Part shown: positions 22,926 to 34,636 of the stretch, piece after piece | How the letters are laid out: each line of letters begins with the position of its first letter | Numbering within the stretch: position 1 is the stretch's first letter | NCBI GenBank assembly: GCA_958299035.1 | Contig: CATQJL010000001.1 | Coordinates: forward strand, 81,965,071 to 82,029,070 | Direction of reading: 5' to 3' | Source of the DNA: Cylicocyclus nassatus | Taxonomy: Eukaryota; Nematoda; Chromadorea; Rhabditida; Strongylidae | DNA length: 64,000 bases | Made by a program: the position numbers and the translations under genes | Notes under the pieces: generated by a model | Databases searched by the model: none | Told to the model about the DNA's origin: nothing | What the model saw: the letters and a program-made list of their open reading frames with translations, nothing else

Positions 22926-24197
22926 CAGGGCCCGGCAGGAGGTGGCATTTCAGAATTTTGAAAACGATATCCCTTTGAAGCCAAAATTTCTTACGATTTC
23001 CTCTTTGACCCTACCCTATTTTTGACCCCCGTAAGTCCCTGACAAACAGATATACACAAATAATAAGATGGGCGGCCTCAGCGCTTATTATAGTGGTACT
23101 ACCTGGCTTTCCTGGTCCACGGGTCATCGTTTGAGGGGATGGTCAAAAAACACGCTTTGTCCTTCTACCTTCCCGTTCTTTTGGGCCATATTCTCCATCC
23201 CTTTTCTGCAGTATCAATACTGCACTGCAGCCCTCCCCCTTACCCTCCTGCACGAGCTTACCCTAGAAAGGCTTATTGGAGTGACTGCACCTTCTAATTT
23301 TGAAGTGGAAATGAACTCTACTGCATTGTTCACATCAAAATGTGCAAGCAGTTTGCTAGCGGCTGGTAAGTGTTCACTTTCGTTGCAAGGTGCCAAAAAT
23401 CACTAAATCGATAGAAGAATTCCACGAATTGCTTCGAAGGGTAGCTTGAAACCATCTACCGAGGCCGAAAACATATGTTTTCAAGGTTCCAGCTCAATGG
23501 GTTCATCCGCAAAGGAATCTATAAAAAAACATAAGGTCAAAATTTGCACAAACTTTGACGTTTATGTATCTAAGATACTACTCATTTATTAGTCAGCTGC
23601 ATAACTTTACAATTTACAATAACCGATTGCGATTGGAGCGCGCTTTCCGAGGCCGATCATAACGCTGTGAACCCTATTTGGGGCTTTATCGAAGCGCTGC
23701 CTTGGTGGTTTTGTAAGCGGATTTGAACATGTAGTAATACTCTCGACCTAGCCCATATTTATGTAAAGAGATCCGGGAAATTATGTGAAGGGAAGCAGGG
23801 AGCCACTCCAGGTGGCTCCCAGGTGGCGCGGGAGCCACCTAATTTCGAAAAAAAACTTACCATTTTTTGAATTCACACAAGTTTCTCATAACTCTTCATA
23901 CTTTTTTCGTGCTCATGGTCCTCCAACTATACAGCAAATTTGGTGCCATATCGTCTTTGTGCATTGAAAACGAGCCTATTTTGTTATTTTCCTCTTACAA
24001 GAATTGCGATTTGAATTCCCGCCTGCGGGCAGGCTAGCAATCGGAGCACAGAATCTTCACATTGCTGGAATCTAAGTTCATAGGACAGTAGCATCAACAA
24101 GGAATGATGAATAAAGAATGATATGTGCATTGTTTATCGGTAAACAAAGGGGAAGACGATATCCAGCTTGTGAAAGCGCCACCCCCGCCGGGCCCTG
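22926..24197. mobile_element. Non-autonomous hAT-like element, 8-bp target duplication
   Basis: Termini CAGGGCCCGGCAGGAGGTGG and inverse of CAGGGCCCGGCGGGGGTGG are flanked by the direct repeat GTTGCAAG at 22918-22925 and 24198-24205. CAGGG ends with an 8-bp duplication are diagnostic of hAT. Copy B of the segmental duplication has a single GTTGCAAG followed directly by TTGGC, the empty site. The interior holds a short palindromic GGAGCCACC cluster (23800-23840) and no transposase frame. A short relative lies at 59238-59516. Confidence 0.85.
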
Positions 24198-24603
24198 GTT
24201 GCAAGTTGGCTTTAGTACATTGAGTTACGTTGTTTTTTATAGATCCAGCCTTCTTTCGCACATTTCATCACTACATTTCATCACTACTCTAGACCTAGAA
24301 ATTATAAAAAGTCATCCTTAACCAGAATACCTGCTAACCACAGCCCTCATGCTCACATGACACACGTTTTCTAAAATGACATCAAATTGCAAATACGTTC
24401 TTAGAGATTCATATTCAAATTTTACTCTGAGCCTTTCTGAATATCTCATTTCTTTTCGAAACTGTGCATTCCTTCAGTGTTACTCAAATCCAACCCTTAA
24501 AATCGCAACTTACATACATTATTGACGAAAATTACATTCCATCTTTACAAAAGACATCAATAAAATTTTGCGAATGGATTGTGCTAGTACACCATGCTTT
24601 GTA

Positions 24604-25622
24604 TTAGGTCGTTTTGAAAGTAATGTAGCTTTTTTCAAATGAACGCCACATTTCATGGAATCAAGATTTTCAAGAGATCTCAGGAGCATTCGATACATCA
24701 TTTCATTCTCTTCTAAAACGTTTGTAATTTTATTGCATAATCTTCTATCAGCTCTCGAGAAAATACCAAAACCTGCGAGTTATGCTTTTTGCCATGGTCA
24801 AGTTCGGCGATTTTTCTAAATTTGTGTACCTATTCTCCGAAGAAGTGCAAGTGGCTGTAGATAGAGCAAACCCTACAGGACACAAAGTAATTTTTTTCGT
24901 TTCCTTAGCTTGCTTTTTGAACTTTCTGGAAACAATTTTTCAATGTCATCAAATTCCATATTTAGTCAACTCAAACCTCACAGAACAACAACCGGCAAGC
25001 AGCTCGGGTGTCATTCGACGCAGTTTCTCCTCTTTCTACCTGTTGTTCTTTGTTTCCGATTCATCAAGTTTTCCGGGATAAAATCATCATAATTCAGATT
25101 TCCAAGACGCCCCAGGCTATATCCGGAATTTTCGAAAGTTGCTAATCTTAAGCAATAAACGCTCATCTGCTTTGTAAGGTTAGTGTCAAACCATAATCCA
25201 TCTTTTTAAGTTTCAAAATCCAAAGATTTACTGGTGTTTGATGCATTTGTGTCTAAGACAAGCCTGCTAAAATTCGGTGGTTCTATCAAAAAATCTATAC
25301 AAAAATTATGACGAGCTCTGGAAAGTAGAAAAAAGTTGTGATGCTTCCTGTAGGGTTTGCTCTATCCATATATAACTTGGACTCCTTCCGGGGGTCGTTA
25401 CAAAAATTTGGAAAAATTATGAAACTTGACCTTCTCAAAAAACATGGGTCGCAGGTTTTGATAATTTTTCTAGAGGTTGTTAGATTTTGTGAAGTGATTA
25501 TGTAGCCCTTAGAAAGAGAATGAAATGCTGCATCATATACTACCAGAATCTCTTACATATCTTTGTTCCACGAGTTGTGGTGTACGTTTGAAAAAAGCGA
25601 CATTACTTTCGGAACGACCTAA
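24604..25622. mobile_element. TA-target mariner-like foldback element, 1.02 kb
   Basis: Left end TTAGGTCGTTTTGAAAGTAA, right end inverse of TTAGGTCGTTCCGAAAGTAA, TA at 24602-24603 and 25623-25624. The arms are inverted copies over about 300 bp each, down to ATAGAGCAAACCCTACAGGA, around a unique centre of about 420 bp. No transposase. A lone right-arm fragment of this family sits at about 61390-61645. Confidence 0.85.
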
Positions 25623-25779
25623 TATTAGTTTACGCCCATAAATACAGCCCAGACTGCAGCAAAAATCTCAGATTATTGATGCTTCCGAATAATATGTCGG
25701 CCAAAGTCATATGGAGGAAATGCCTTGTCAAAAATTTCTTGCTTTGCAAGCAATATAATACAACCGCAGTGGGGCTATG

Positions 25780-26303
25780 GCTCAAGTAGTAATGAGCCTG
25801 CTGCGGTGAACCCTTTAAAATTGAAGGTTTGGGGCGCTCCAGATCTGCACGGAGCTGTTTTCAAATGGGAGGTACTCCAGCACAACATACGCTACAACTT
25901 CGCTCCAACTACTTATTATCTGCCCGTTTTATCGCAAACCGTATATGCGTTGTTTAATTCAATTTTGGTGATGATTTTACTGGTCAGAAGACTTCAAGGC
26001 GCAGCCCCGCTAACTTCGAAAAACCCGGTAGAAAATGACGGCAAGATGGCGGAAGGTTGGGTGCAACAATGGGATATAGATTTTCAAAGAAATTCTGAAG
26101 AAATGTCATTTTATTCACCATTGATCGCAAACGTTAGAGTTCATGCAACAACTCAATACAAAAACAAACATACATATACACGTATACAAACATTACGAAC
26201 AATCAGATACAGAAACAAAGTACGGTGCTGCATTTCCACACACGCCATTAATGCTAGTAAACATTGCAAGATGGCAAGTCTATGTCACCCATTGAATGTG
26301 TAG
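25780..26303 (+). pseudogene. Mariner transposase C-terminal relic
   Basis: The frame 25725-26303 contains FKWEVLQHNIRYNFAPTTYY, which fits the mariner catalytic-domain motif of the form WEVLPHPPYSPDLAPSDYHLF, with the S-P-D of the catalytic region altered. Further on, KNPVENDGKMAEGWVQQWD corresponds to the conserved RWQ-type C-terminal segment. No N-terminal DNA-binding part is in frame upstream and the third catalytic aspartate is not intact, so it cannot be active. The same relic, more decayed, is at 45050-45330 in duplication copy B. Confidence 0.65.
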
Positions 26304-26579
26304 GTTCAGTATAATAGATGTTAGAGTCAATTTTTATTGGTTTTTTGCGCTCTTCGTGGGACTAAGGGATTTGGTGTGATGCAGGATGCATGAGTGACAT
26401 GCAAAAAGCAAAAAATCATGCATATATACCGAAGTTTACAGGCGTTTAACTAATTGAGTTGTGAATGCAACCAGTGCACGATCTCAGTGGCAGTATCAAT
26501 TTGACACTGATATGTGATTCCAATCAGCGTTAAGCGCGTTATTGCTGTACCAAAAAATAACTAGCTCAAAAAATTCCTT

Positions 26580-27060
26580 TTTGACACTAGTTTCAAGTTC
26601 CGTGGTCGTGCTTCTTCAGGTCGCTTTGGTAAATAATAGGAGATTTTAGGATGCATGACATGGTCTAAGATTTTATAAAGGATTCGACCATAGCCTGGAA
26701 AACCAAAAGAATATTATCAGCTTAAAGGAGGACGCCGCAAAAATGAGTTGTTATGGTTTTATCACAGATAATTGTTATTTTTATAATCGCACTAATTCCT
26801 TAAGGAATCTGTTCGCAACGAATATGTACAAAAGGATCAGACGGAAAATTAGCACCGATAGCGGTAAGATTCTGCAAAATACGAGTGCTGTCCATTGATC
26901 ACCTTTTGAAAATTTCCTTACTTTTTGTGTTGAAAGATGATGCAATAGAGAGTTCGAGTGACTTATCGCGCCTTCGGAAATGGTCACCAGTTACTGAACG
27001 CTTCTCACCATCTTTCAGATAGGATACTTCAAAACAAGACGTTGATGTCTTCTAAAACCT
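26580..27060 (-). pseudogene. Duplicated gene fragment, copy A, function unknown
   Basis: On the minus strand the sequence encodes FEVSYLKDGEKRSV, then SLELSIASSFNTKS (about 26925-27045), and after a short gap MDSTRILQNLTAIGANFPSD with VHIRCEQIP then a stop (about 26810-26890). Copy B at 46661-47110 has the same two blocks separated by about 110 bp more and bounded there by a plausible TTTCAG acceptor. The two blocks look like neighbouring exons. I do not recognise the protein. The stop after IP and the deletion across the intron suggest copy A is dead. Confidence 0.45.
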
Positions 27061-27143
27061 TGTGAGTTATTGCGATTGAGGCGGTCCCTCTTGCGGGCAA
27101 TTGTTTATATAAGCTTCACTCTATATGTGCACACTATCCTGTT

Positions 27144-27490
27144 GGCCGTATTCATTATTGATACCTTGAGGTAAATTCTACCTCCAGGTAGTTTTATCAC
27201 TCATTATTAGCAAAAAACCGTATTCACGAAAGTACCTTGCGGTAAATTCTCAAGGTAAATTTTACCTTGAGAATTTACCTCAAGGTGTCTAGTATTAAAT
27301 GGAAAGTACCTTGAGGTAAATTTTATCTCAAGATACTGTTATCACTTAAAATCCGTATTCATCAAACGGACCGCATTTACTTGAGATAAATTCTCAATGC
27401 AACTCCAAACCCTAGCTGGAGGCAAGGTTAAAAGGATACTTTTAGAAATCTATAGACTTTCGGAAGCTGGTTTTTTGCATGAATGCGGTA
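27144..27490. mobile_element. MITE of the GGCCGTATTCAT family with ACCTTGAGGTAA array
   Basis: Begins GGCCGTATTCATTATTGATA (27144) and holds at least six copies, in both orientations, of TACCTTGAGGTAAATT-type words, two of which abut as a perfect palindrome. Internal CCGTATTCA starts at 27228 and 27354 suggest nested or tandem copies. The right end may be the GAATGCGGT near 27482; uncertain. Confidence 0.6.
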
Positions 27491-28226
27491 ACGTAAATTA
27501 GGTCACTGTGGCAGTTTTGCAAAATTTTACAAACAAAACAAAACATTACCAAAAGGTGACGTGTACTGCAGCGTAACCCTCGATCCCATATCCCGACTGG
27601 TTATATCGGATTTCAAGGGATGATTTCACCAAAATGTTTGTATCTCTAATACACGCTGTTCCGCACTTTAGCAGAAAGAAAACGCTAGCTGTTGAATGCA
27701 ATCTGGTTGAGCAGAAAAATTTTATCTCAACTCTTCATCTACTCACAACGCACACATGTGGTTTGAACATTTTAGCTTTGAGCAAAAATATACCCTGAAC
27801 CCCAAAAGTGACCCATTAGGGAACCGTCTGTACATACTTTCAATGATAATGATTTTGATGCTTTGGAAGTTAAAACTTCGCTACTTTTGAAATAATCGGG
27901 CTCGTGTGAACTAGAAAGAACACAGAACGAGGCAAAAAACATTTGACTGAATTTTGCGCACCATAAAAATTCGCAAAGTACTTGAAAAAACATTATCGGT
28001 AAAAACCTCATCAAATAATCACGTTAACTCAAACCTAAAGTGACTATGAAAAAAACTACTTTGGCAACTTAGAAGCTTTTGTTAAGACTACTCTCCTGAT
28101 AAGTGTGCAAAAAGAACTTTTTTCAGAAAGGTAGATTCCATTGTTGTAACAATATCACGAACCTAAAATCCGATTCAACTAGAAGCAATCAACTTCTTGT
28201 TGTTAGATAAACCCCCTTTGGGCTCG
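27491..28226. other. Gene-free interval, nothing recognised
   Basis: AT-rich sequence up to the LTR retrotransposon; an 80-codon minus frame (27772-28014) has no recognisable features. Confidence 0.4.
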
Positions 28227-28231
28227 AAATA

Positions 28232-28634
28232 CTCAACGTAGCGCCGTAGAAGCGGCTCAGGCTGGTAGATACCCAAACACTACCTATACTAATAGTTTAT
28301 CTATTATGACATAATAGGAATTAAGCAATACATTAAGGTGATCAAATACAACAACATGGATCACTGAGTTATCGTTCGGGTAGGCATCAGCCTGTAACAG
28401 CAGAGGGGTAGCTCGGACAGACAGTCGGCATCCTCCTAGCTCGAGGCTTGGTAGGGGAATTCCCCCTTGTGCTCTCCGTGGCGGCTTATATAGCATACTG
28501 CGGAATTCGTATCATTCGACGTATCTGTAACAGTTAATCTTATTATCATAACATACTAATACCTTATCTGTGTCTTATATCTTGTTCTCATAACATAGCT
28601 CTTTCGCGTGCGTTCCTATGCACCTACGCTTACA
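28232..28634 (-). repeat. 3' LTR
   Basis: Read on the minus strand it starts TGTAAGCGTAGGTGCATAGG and ends CTACGTTGAG. It lacks the usual CA end. It matches the 5' LTR at all but about eight substitutions and one 2-bp indel (near 28311). Confidence 0.93.
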
Positions 28635-28646
28635 CCTCCCCTATTT
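28635..28646 (-). other. Polypurine tract
   Basis: AAATAGGGGAGG on the minus strand, directly before the 3' LTR, the expected place for plus-strand priming. Confidence 0.8.
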
Positions 28647-30539
28647 ACCAACAAGTCCGTCCTCGGACTTAAACATTGGTAACGGTATCTTCAGATGTAT
28701 AGAATAAGGGCGTCAACAGTATGCATTGGAGGATACTTGTTTTGGGAGTGACTGCAAGACGGTCTTCAACTTGGCGCAGTATGCACGAAACCGATTATGC
28801 CAAGGGAGTGACGTGACTCACTATGCATTAATGGTAGGGAGTGGAAGCAGTGTATTTGTCGCAATCCATTCAGGAATTAACGTTGAGAGCTTGAAGTCGG
28901 CTCGGCTATGGCTCGTTGCGGATTACCGACAATAAGAGCATTGATGGCACTCGCTACAATACATGGTTCGGTTTTACGTTCTTAGTCAGGGTCTTCCGGC
29001 ACCTACGCAAGGCATTACCTTGCAAAAGCATCAATTCCTCTTGATCGCATTAATGTGCGAGAGTTGCTAAGTGCACCGGATTGCATAAATGATAGACAAG
29101 TTGTGTTTTATGGGATTGTTGCAGATGGTAGAAGAGGAATGGTAAAGATGTATGTGTTGCGGCTTGAAGCTGCTGTAACTAAAGCCACGGCATAATGGAA
29201 AGTCGTCAGACTTAGTATTCACTGATAGACGTCTAACAAGATAGGGTAAAAATTGAAACCGTTCTAAAGGAGAGCATGGGCTGGAATGCATTTACAAATG
29301 TGAGAAATGAGGTTTGTTCAAACTTAACTGTACTAGCCATTTTTACAAAACTTTGTGCCGCTTGGGACATACCTGATTAGTTAATCATCTAACAGACAAC
29401 GAGGATGGGATTTGCTAAACTCACCAGGTTTCTTTGATGAGTGCAGACTCTCTTTGGGAGTGAGTCAAGCGACCCCAAGGTGCGCGTGAATCAACGGATG
29501 CCAGAAATTACCATGGATCTCATGGGAGGCTGGGTAATCATAGGTGGGGTACGATGGTGCTGGGCCACGAGTACTGTTGAAGGGTTCCTCAAAGCTACGA
29601 CCGGCGCGGAGCTGGCACAGGATTGCAATGAAAATACTCAAAATAACCCACAAAACTAAGGACTACTACGCGAATACTTAAAATAAACCACATAAGTAAA
29701 GGAAAAATTCTGGGAAAACAATAGCGTAATGACGTGCTTGGTAAGCAACTGAGGTTCTTTCGCGGTGATGCTCATCGCTTCCATTTCCAACAAGTTATCC
29801 CGCGTGATTGATGCGGCTTTGGCGATGTTTCCAGGTCGAAAATAGTACGACTAGCAGTAATGATCCTCGTTCCGTTGTTTCATTTGACTTCGCTGAATAA
29901 GAGATTACCGTTTAGTGTGAGGGCGGACAATAAGAACTTTTTGTGAAAAAAAAAGGCTGTAGTATTTCTTGGAGAGTGCCGAATCACGACTTGAGGGAGG
30001 GGAGACCCACCTGATAGTGATGGTACTGATGAATGTCTAGCAGGATTGTTGGTAGGAGTATGCGTGCCCTTGGGGTTTAGAGTCGGTACTAGTTGCAACT
30101 GGAGACGGCATAAGGACGCAGGGGGCTTTTCGCCAGCCTTATCTGAACAAAAAAACAAAGCGTAATTTTGTGTATGTGGCTCGAGAAGCGGAAGCACGAC
30201 GATTTATTGCAATGTCGAAGGAATTGACGGGATACAAGGCGTGAGCACTCTGGAAGAGAAAGTGGCAATGGGAATGGATAGTATCGTGGACAACTAGTGA
30301 GTAAGATCGAAGAGAAATGTCATGGATGTATGGCTGTACATAAATATCGATGGCGTGACCTGATGGGTGATGGGGTGATGGTTCAGTTGCCATGGGGTGG
30401 TGAACACTGAGCCAGGCTCGTGGCATTCTTAAGTTGATTTGTTGTGGACTCGTTTTGGTCTAGACTGCGGTGAACCGATGCTCAGTATAGCAAGATGAGG
30501 GTGACTGATTTTGAGAACTCCGAATTGGCCCAGTCATGG

Positions 30540-31140
30540 GCGAGTTTAATTCATAAAAGAAGCTGTTCGCTCATGAAGCTGCTCCATCTCCCTTCAGAGA
30601 TCTCAGCCTTGCTAAGATCGATTACAAATTCTGTTTTGATTTCTTGTGAGGGACGGCTATCAGCCGCAGTGGAAGGTTGTAAAGCCCGCAGGCTTATAGT
30701 AAAAACACCTGGTCTGAGAGAATCCCGTTTTCTTCCACTAAAGGAACCGCTGTGGATATTTTCTGGTCCCTATATAATATCTGCGGTCCATTAGTCGGGT
30801 TTGATACTAGTATGTGAACCGCACCTGTTGTGAATACAGTAGGAGAGACTAGTAACGAGCGTTAAAGAAGATCGTCAGCTTGTGTGATCAGCATAACCGG
30901 TGTCGCGGGTGTTGCGAAAACGTAGCATGGTACGTAAGTTTCAGTTCCTGGCTGTAAAGATGTAGTTTTCGAAACACGCACTATAATGTCACCTTCATCT
31001 TCGTGTAACCCTCTCGTCAACGTGCCTAAAATTCAAATTTGTTCGCCGTTCACCGAAAAGGTGCGGTTTCTGTAATCGGTAAACCATGGAGGAAGTTGCG
31101 ACAACACATTGTTACCTAAAATCAAATTAAATGACGCCGC
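30540..31140 (-). pseudogene. Decayed retrotransposon protease C-terminus and pre-RT linker
   Basis: The minus strand reads FNLILGNNVLSQLPPW, matching the retropepsin segment of the form L-I-L-G-x-D-x-L that follows the flap, then YRNRTFSVNGEQ and a stop codon, then SLQPGTETYVPCYV and, about 240 bp on, VIDLSKAEISEGRWSSF, the type of linker that precedes Ty3/Gypsy reverse transcriptase. The aspartate expected after LILGN is N. The catalytic D-(S/T)-G was not seen. No reverse transcriptase follows. Confidence 0.65.
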
Positions 31141-31499
31141 ATGGTGTGGAATGGATGTGGAGTGCTAGGAGGTGTAGAAACGTAAGGAAAAAATGAAGTT
31201 TTTAAGACCTGCCTGATTTTGTTTTAGGGATGAGGAAAGAGATTTATCTGCTTACGCCCTTCCTCTAACTCGCTATTAAAATAGGGTGAGAAGTGAGCAA
31301 GATAGCAGAAGACTTACGGTCAAACGCGGGCGAACGAGACGAAATATAAAACTAGGGCCGCGCGATCTCAGGAGACATGATGTGAACCTACCTGCCTGCT
31401 GACGCTGTATCCTCCTCATTCAAGGATTGTGTGTCCTCGGCCATCACAGCTATAACGGTAATTACCATTTGCCAAGTCGTCTTTAGCCTTCGTGCTGGT

Positions 31500-32190
31500 T
31501 GTTTCTGAAAACGTAACGGTTAGCACAAGGTCTTCTTTTGGTCGGGTAGCTTTCTCTATATGAACTCCGAGCATGAGGGGGAGAACGCGATTTATTGCGA
31601 ACGGGTGAATTGTACGAAGGACGAGTAAGAGGTTTTCACTGCACTCACACTTATCGGCAGAGGTGTTGAGATGGATGCATGAGCCGATCCTTAGAAGCTT
31701 CAGTTGAACTTCAGCTCAGCCAACAAGTTCTCCACTTCGGCTACGGCTGCTTCGAAAGAAGTTAGGTTGGCATATTCCACATGAAAACGTGAATCTGAAT
31801 TCAATTGTTCCAAAAATTCTTGAGGGAATAACTCGTCATTGAGCGAAGCATCTTTACCTGTCGCCGTGAGAAATAGTTTAAAAGACGGAAAGCAAAAGCG
31901 GAGGTAGACTGCGGCTCACCTGTGGCTTGCCCACATGTAGATAACTCTTGCCTGGCGTCCGCCATCTGCTTTGACCCTTCGTAATGCTTGCGCAAAAGGG
32001 CAACGATCGCATCGTAATCCCGCTTGTCTTCGGCTGACAGCGTTTCCACACACTCTCTGGCAACCGATTATAAATGCGCGATTAGGTAATTAGCCTTGTT
32101 CTCAGCTATAATGATCTTACGCAACCGCATTGAATCTTCTACACGCCGCAACCAAAGCGACAATGACTGACAATTGGGAGTCCCGAAAAA
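31500..32190 (-). pseudogene. Decayed retrotransposon gag
   Basis: The minus strand encodes a gag-type helical region: SLWLRRVEDSMRLRKIIIAE, then a TAA stop in frame, then TLSAEDKRDYDAIVALLRKH and ARQELSTCGQATGE. A one-base frame change near 31870 moves the reading to NDELFPQEFLEQLN and the terminal AEVENLLAELKFN stop (about 31705). Further on, about 31540-31600, a basic arginine/serine-rich stretch (NKSRSPPHARSSYR) resembles a nucleocapsid tail. At least one nonsense and one frameshift make it non-functional. The family is Ty3/Gypsy-like by layout; BEL/Pao cannot be excluded. Confidence 0.65.
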
Positions 32191-32329
32191 GTAGTAATTC
32201 TTGATGGGAGCCCATCAGGGCAGCAAGTTGCGATCAAAGGAAACTGTTCTATATGAGCCACTATCGCGAAAGAATGCTTGATGCCCTTTCAAAAGATCTG
32301 AGTTACCGTGATCTAGTTTTTTTCGCCAG

Positions 32330-34113
32330 GTGCGCAGTGGACTTCTTGCGTCTCGCCAAACGTTAGCCAGGGCCTCCGTCGTAGCATTCTTGGGTTGCTA
32401 AGACTTGATAACTGCGTGTGGTGGCCTCAAGCACTTAGATAAGTTCGCGGCGCCCATCGCCGGTTGCTGGACAGGATTAGCAGGAGTTTCGAACTATTAG
32501 TGAAGGTATACTTAGGGAGAAGGAAGGTTGGTTATTGCTTTCAAGGAACGATACGTGCTTTAAACCGACTTCCAAAAACCAATGATTCGATTTCCCCGGT
32601 GCAGCATGTTTACTTCGTAGCGAACAAATTCAGCATACAAAACAGAGGAAAGATCTGCCGTTTCTTGAGAGATTAAAAACAGTTATTTCGGTTGGGGTTG
32701 CGAACACGCGTGAATGATTATGTACTATTAAACATAACATTGAAAAATCTCAAAAAACAATAAAAGCAAAATTTTCTTATTTGGATTAGCGAAAATGAAT
32801 ACACTAACTACAAAACTCTAGCGAAACTAAAACTAGTAAAGGAATATAAAAAAAATGTTCCTACTCAGATTAAAGAAAGGAAAGAAAAGAAAAAAGACTC
32901 ACCGATTGAAAGCTGGCAGCCAGCATTGGCTTGAAGCGCGAAGATGGAATGCATAAACAAGTTGCGATCAGGCCGCTCACACTATATCGATCAAAACTCT
33001 TGCTGCAAGGCTGCCATCAATGAAAAACACATTACTCACTTGAATACACTACAGAAATAACTCGGGACATATGAAATGTAAAGATTGTAAGCTGCAGACC
33101 AAATTGTAGAAATTATGTAGAACAGGGTAGTTACATGAATGAGATAGTCAACCGCAAGTAATACGCGAATTTACAAAATGATTTCTGCAACATGTTCACC
33201 AAAGATGTCTCAATGTTGCGAATTACTAGTCCAAGCGCGACGCACGCGTACGCTCAAACAGTCTACACCACAGAGGAATTCAGTGGAAAGCGAAAGGAGA
33301 GGAACTAAGATATGGAAGAACTTAAGCTATATAGGAGAGCATAGTTATAAGAATTTGTAAAGCATACCTAATTTTCTAGCTGATTGTATGGCGAAGTGGA
33401 GTAGACTGGAGCCGGCCGCTAGCTAATCGGCCATCTAGAAAGAATGCGGCTAAAACTCTGCGCTCTACTTACATAGTAAGCAAATGATCGATCGACACCT
33501 CTGATTGTGGGTTACACCAACTCAATGCTCGAGCTCACCTTACAACCCTCAAGCGGATGTCGCCTCCGAACTACCTCGAGGCAACTCCACTGGACTCTCC
33601 GACACGACCCAATTTCCACCCGCCGGCAACACAAATACTAAACTTTACCTTGGGCGAACGCCTAGCCAAAAATAAGCACGAGTCCCTTAATCCGCGAGGA
33701 AACACAACCTCGACCCGGGGAGAACGCAGGATACCTACCTGATAATACGCTGGGTACAACACTACAACCAATACTCACCTCCTTGGCGTTCTATTTCAAC
33801 TCAGTCCGGACAAACCACCACCAGGTGTGCACACTACATTCAGCATAAAACTGCTGACCAAAAAACTTTAGCAAAAGAAAAATGCTGAATCTTGAGAGAA
33901 GAAAATTGTATTTTATCAATTTGATTTGAAAATTTATTAAGTTACCAAATTTTCACGAGATCTGGGCCCTAGATCAAGGAAAAGGCAACTCAAAAGACGA
34001 AAGCCACTACAACTGTCTTTTCTCAAGAAATTCGTCATGGTACCGACTGGGAACCTATCAGGGCAAAAAACATGCAAAACTGCAAAAAACTTACCTTCCC
34101 TCCGTGGCGGCGG
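32330..34113 (-). other. Retrotransposon leader region, nothing recognised
   Basis: About 1.8 kb between the primer site and gag without long frames on either strand. Some 60-70 codon plus-strand frames here are not supported by any domain. Confidence 0.5.
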
Positions 34114-34131
34114 AACCATTCGCTGCTACCA
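34114..34131 (-). other. Primer binding site
   Basis: TGGTAGCAGCGAATGGTT on the minus strand follows the 5' LTR with no spacing and begins with TGG, the complement of a tRNA CCA end. I did not assign the tRNA. Confidence 0.75.
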
Positions 34132-34536
34132 CTCAACGTAGCGCCGTAGAAGCGGCTCAGGCTGGTAGATACCCGAACACTACCTATACTAATAGTTTAT
34201 CTATTATGACATAAAATAGGAATTAAGCAATACATTAAGGTGATCAAATACAACAACATGGATCACTGAGTTATCGTTCGGACAGGCATCAGCCTGTAAC
34301 AGCAGAGGGGTAGCTCGGACAGACAGTCGGCATCCTCCTAGCTCGAGGCTTGGTACGGGAATTCCCCCTTGTGCTCTCCGTGGCGGCTTATATAGCATAC
34401 TGCGGAATTCGTATCATTCGTCGTATCTGTAACAGTTAATCTTATTATCATAACATACTAATATTTTATCTGTGTCTTATATCTTGTTCTCATAACATAG
34501 CTCTTTCGCGTGCGTTCCTATGCACCTACGCTTACA
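34132..34536 (-). repeat. 5' LTR
   Basis: Minus-strand start TGTAAGCGTAGGTGCATAGG, end CTACGTTGAG, 405 bp. It carries the promoter for the element in its expected orientation, although no TATA box was pinned down. Confidence 0.93.
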
Positions 34537-34636
34537 AAATAGTTGCTTTTATAGACTGTACAATCTCAAAATCATTGACTTTAAAACTCTGAAACCGATA
34601 TTCCAACACCTTCCGCGTGAAAATATCACGGAATTA

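Larger units (their letters stand above)
20600..27060 (+). repeat. Segmental duplication, copy A (partner 37.7-47.1 kb)
   Basis: Collinear blocks in the same orientation: 20600-20900 with 37680-37927 plus 39284-39330; 20955-21095 with 40165-40330; 21420-22157 with 40335-40990; 24198-24560 with 40991-41007 plus 43337-43840; a mariner relic at 25780-26130 with 45050-45330; a gene fragment at 26580-27060 with 46500-47120. Copy A differs by its own insertions: two 162-bp units (21098-21420), a TA element (22160-22914), a hAT-like element (22926-24197) and a foldback (24604-25622). Divergence is high, so the duplication is old. Confidence 0.75.
28232..34536 (-). mobile_element. LTR retrotransposon (Ty3/Gypsy-like), structurally complete but coding-defective
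   Basis: Two direct LTRs of 403 and 405 bp enclose a 5.5-kb interior, and the 5-bp target repeat AAATA flanks the whole (28227-28231, 34537-34541). On the minus strand the order is LTR, primer site, about 1.8 kb leader, decayed gag (about 32.2-31.5 kb), decayed aspartic protease and linker (31.1-30.5 kb), about 1.8 kb of unrecognised sequence, polypurine tract, LTR. No reverse transcriptase, RNase H or integrase motif was found. The LTRs differ at about eight positions, so insertion is recent, yet the coding part is heavily broken: the element was probably moved in trans. Confidence 0.92.

Noticed and set aside
33557..33742. 61-codon plus-strand frame inside the retrotransposon leader
   Set aside because: Antisense to the element, no domain, and overlapped by an equally long frame on the other strand.
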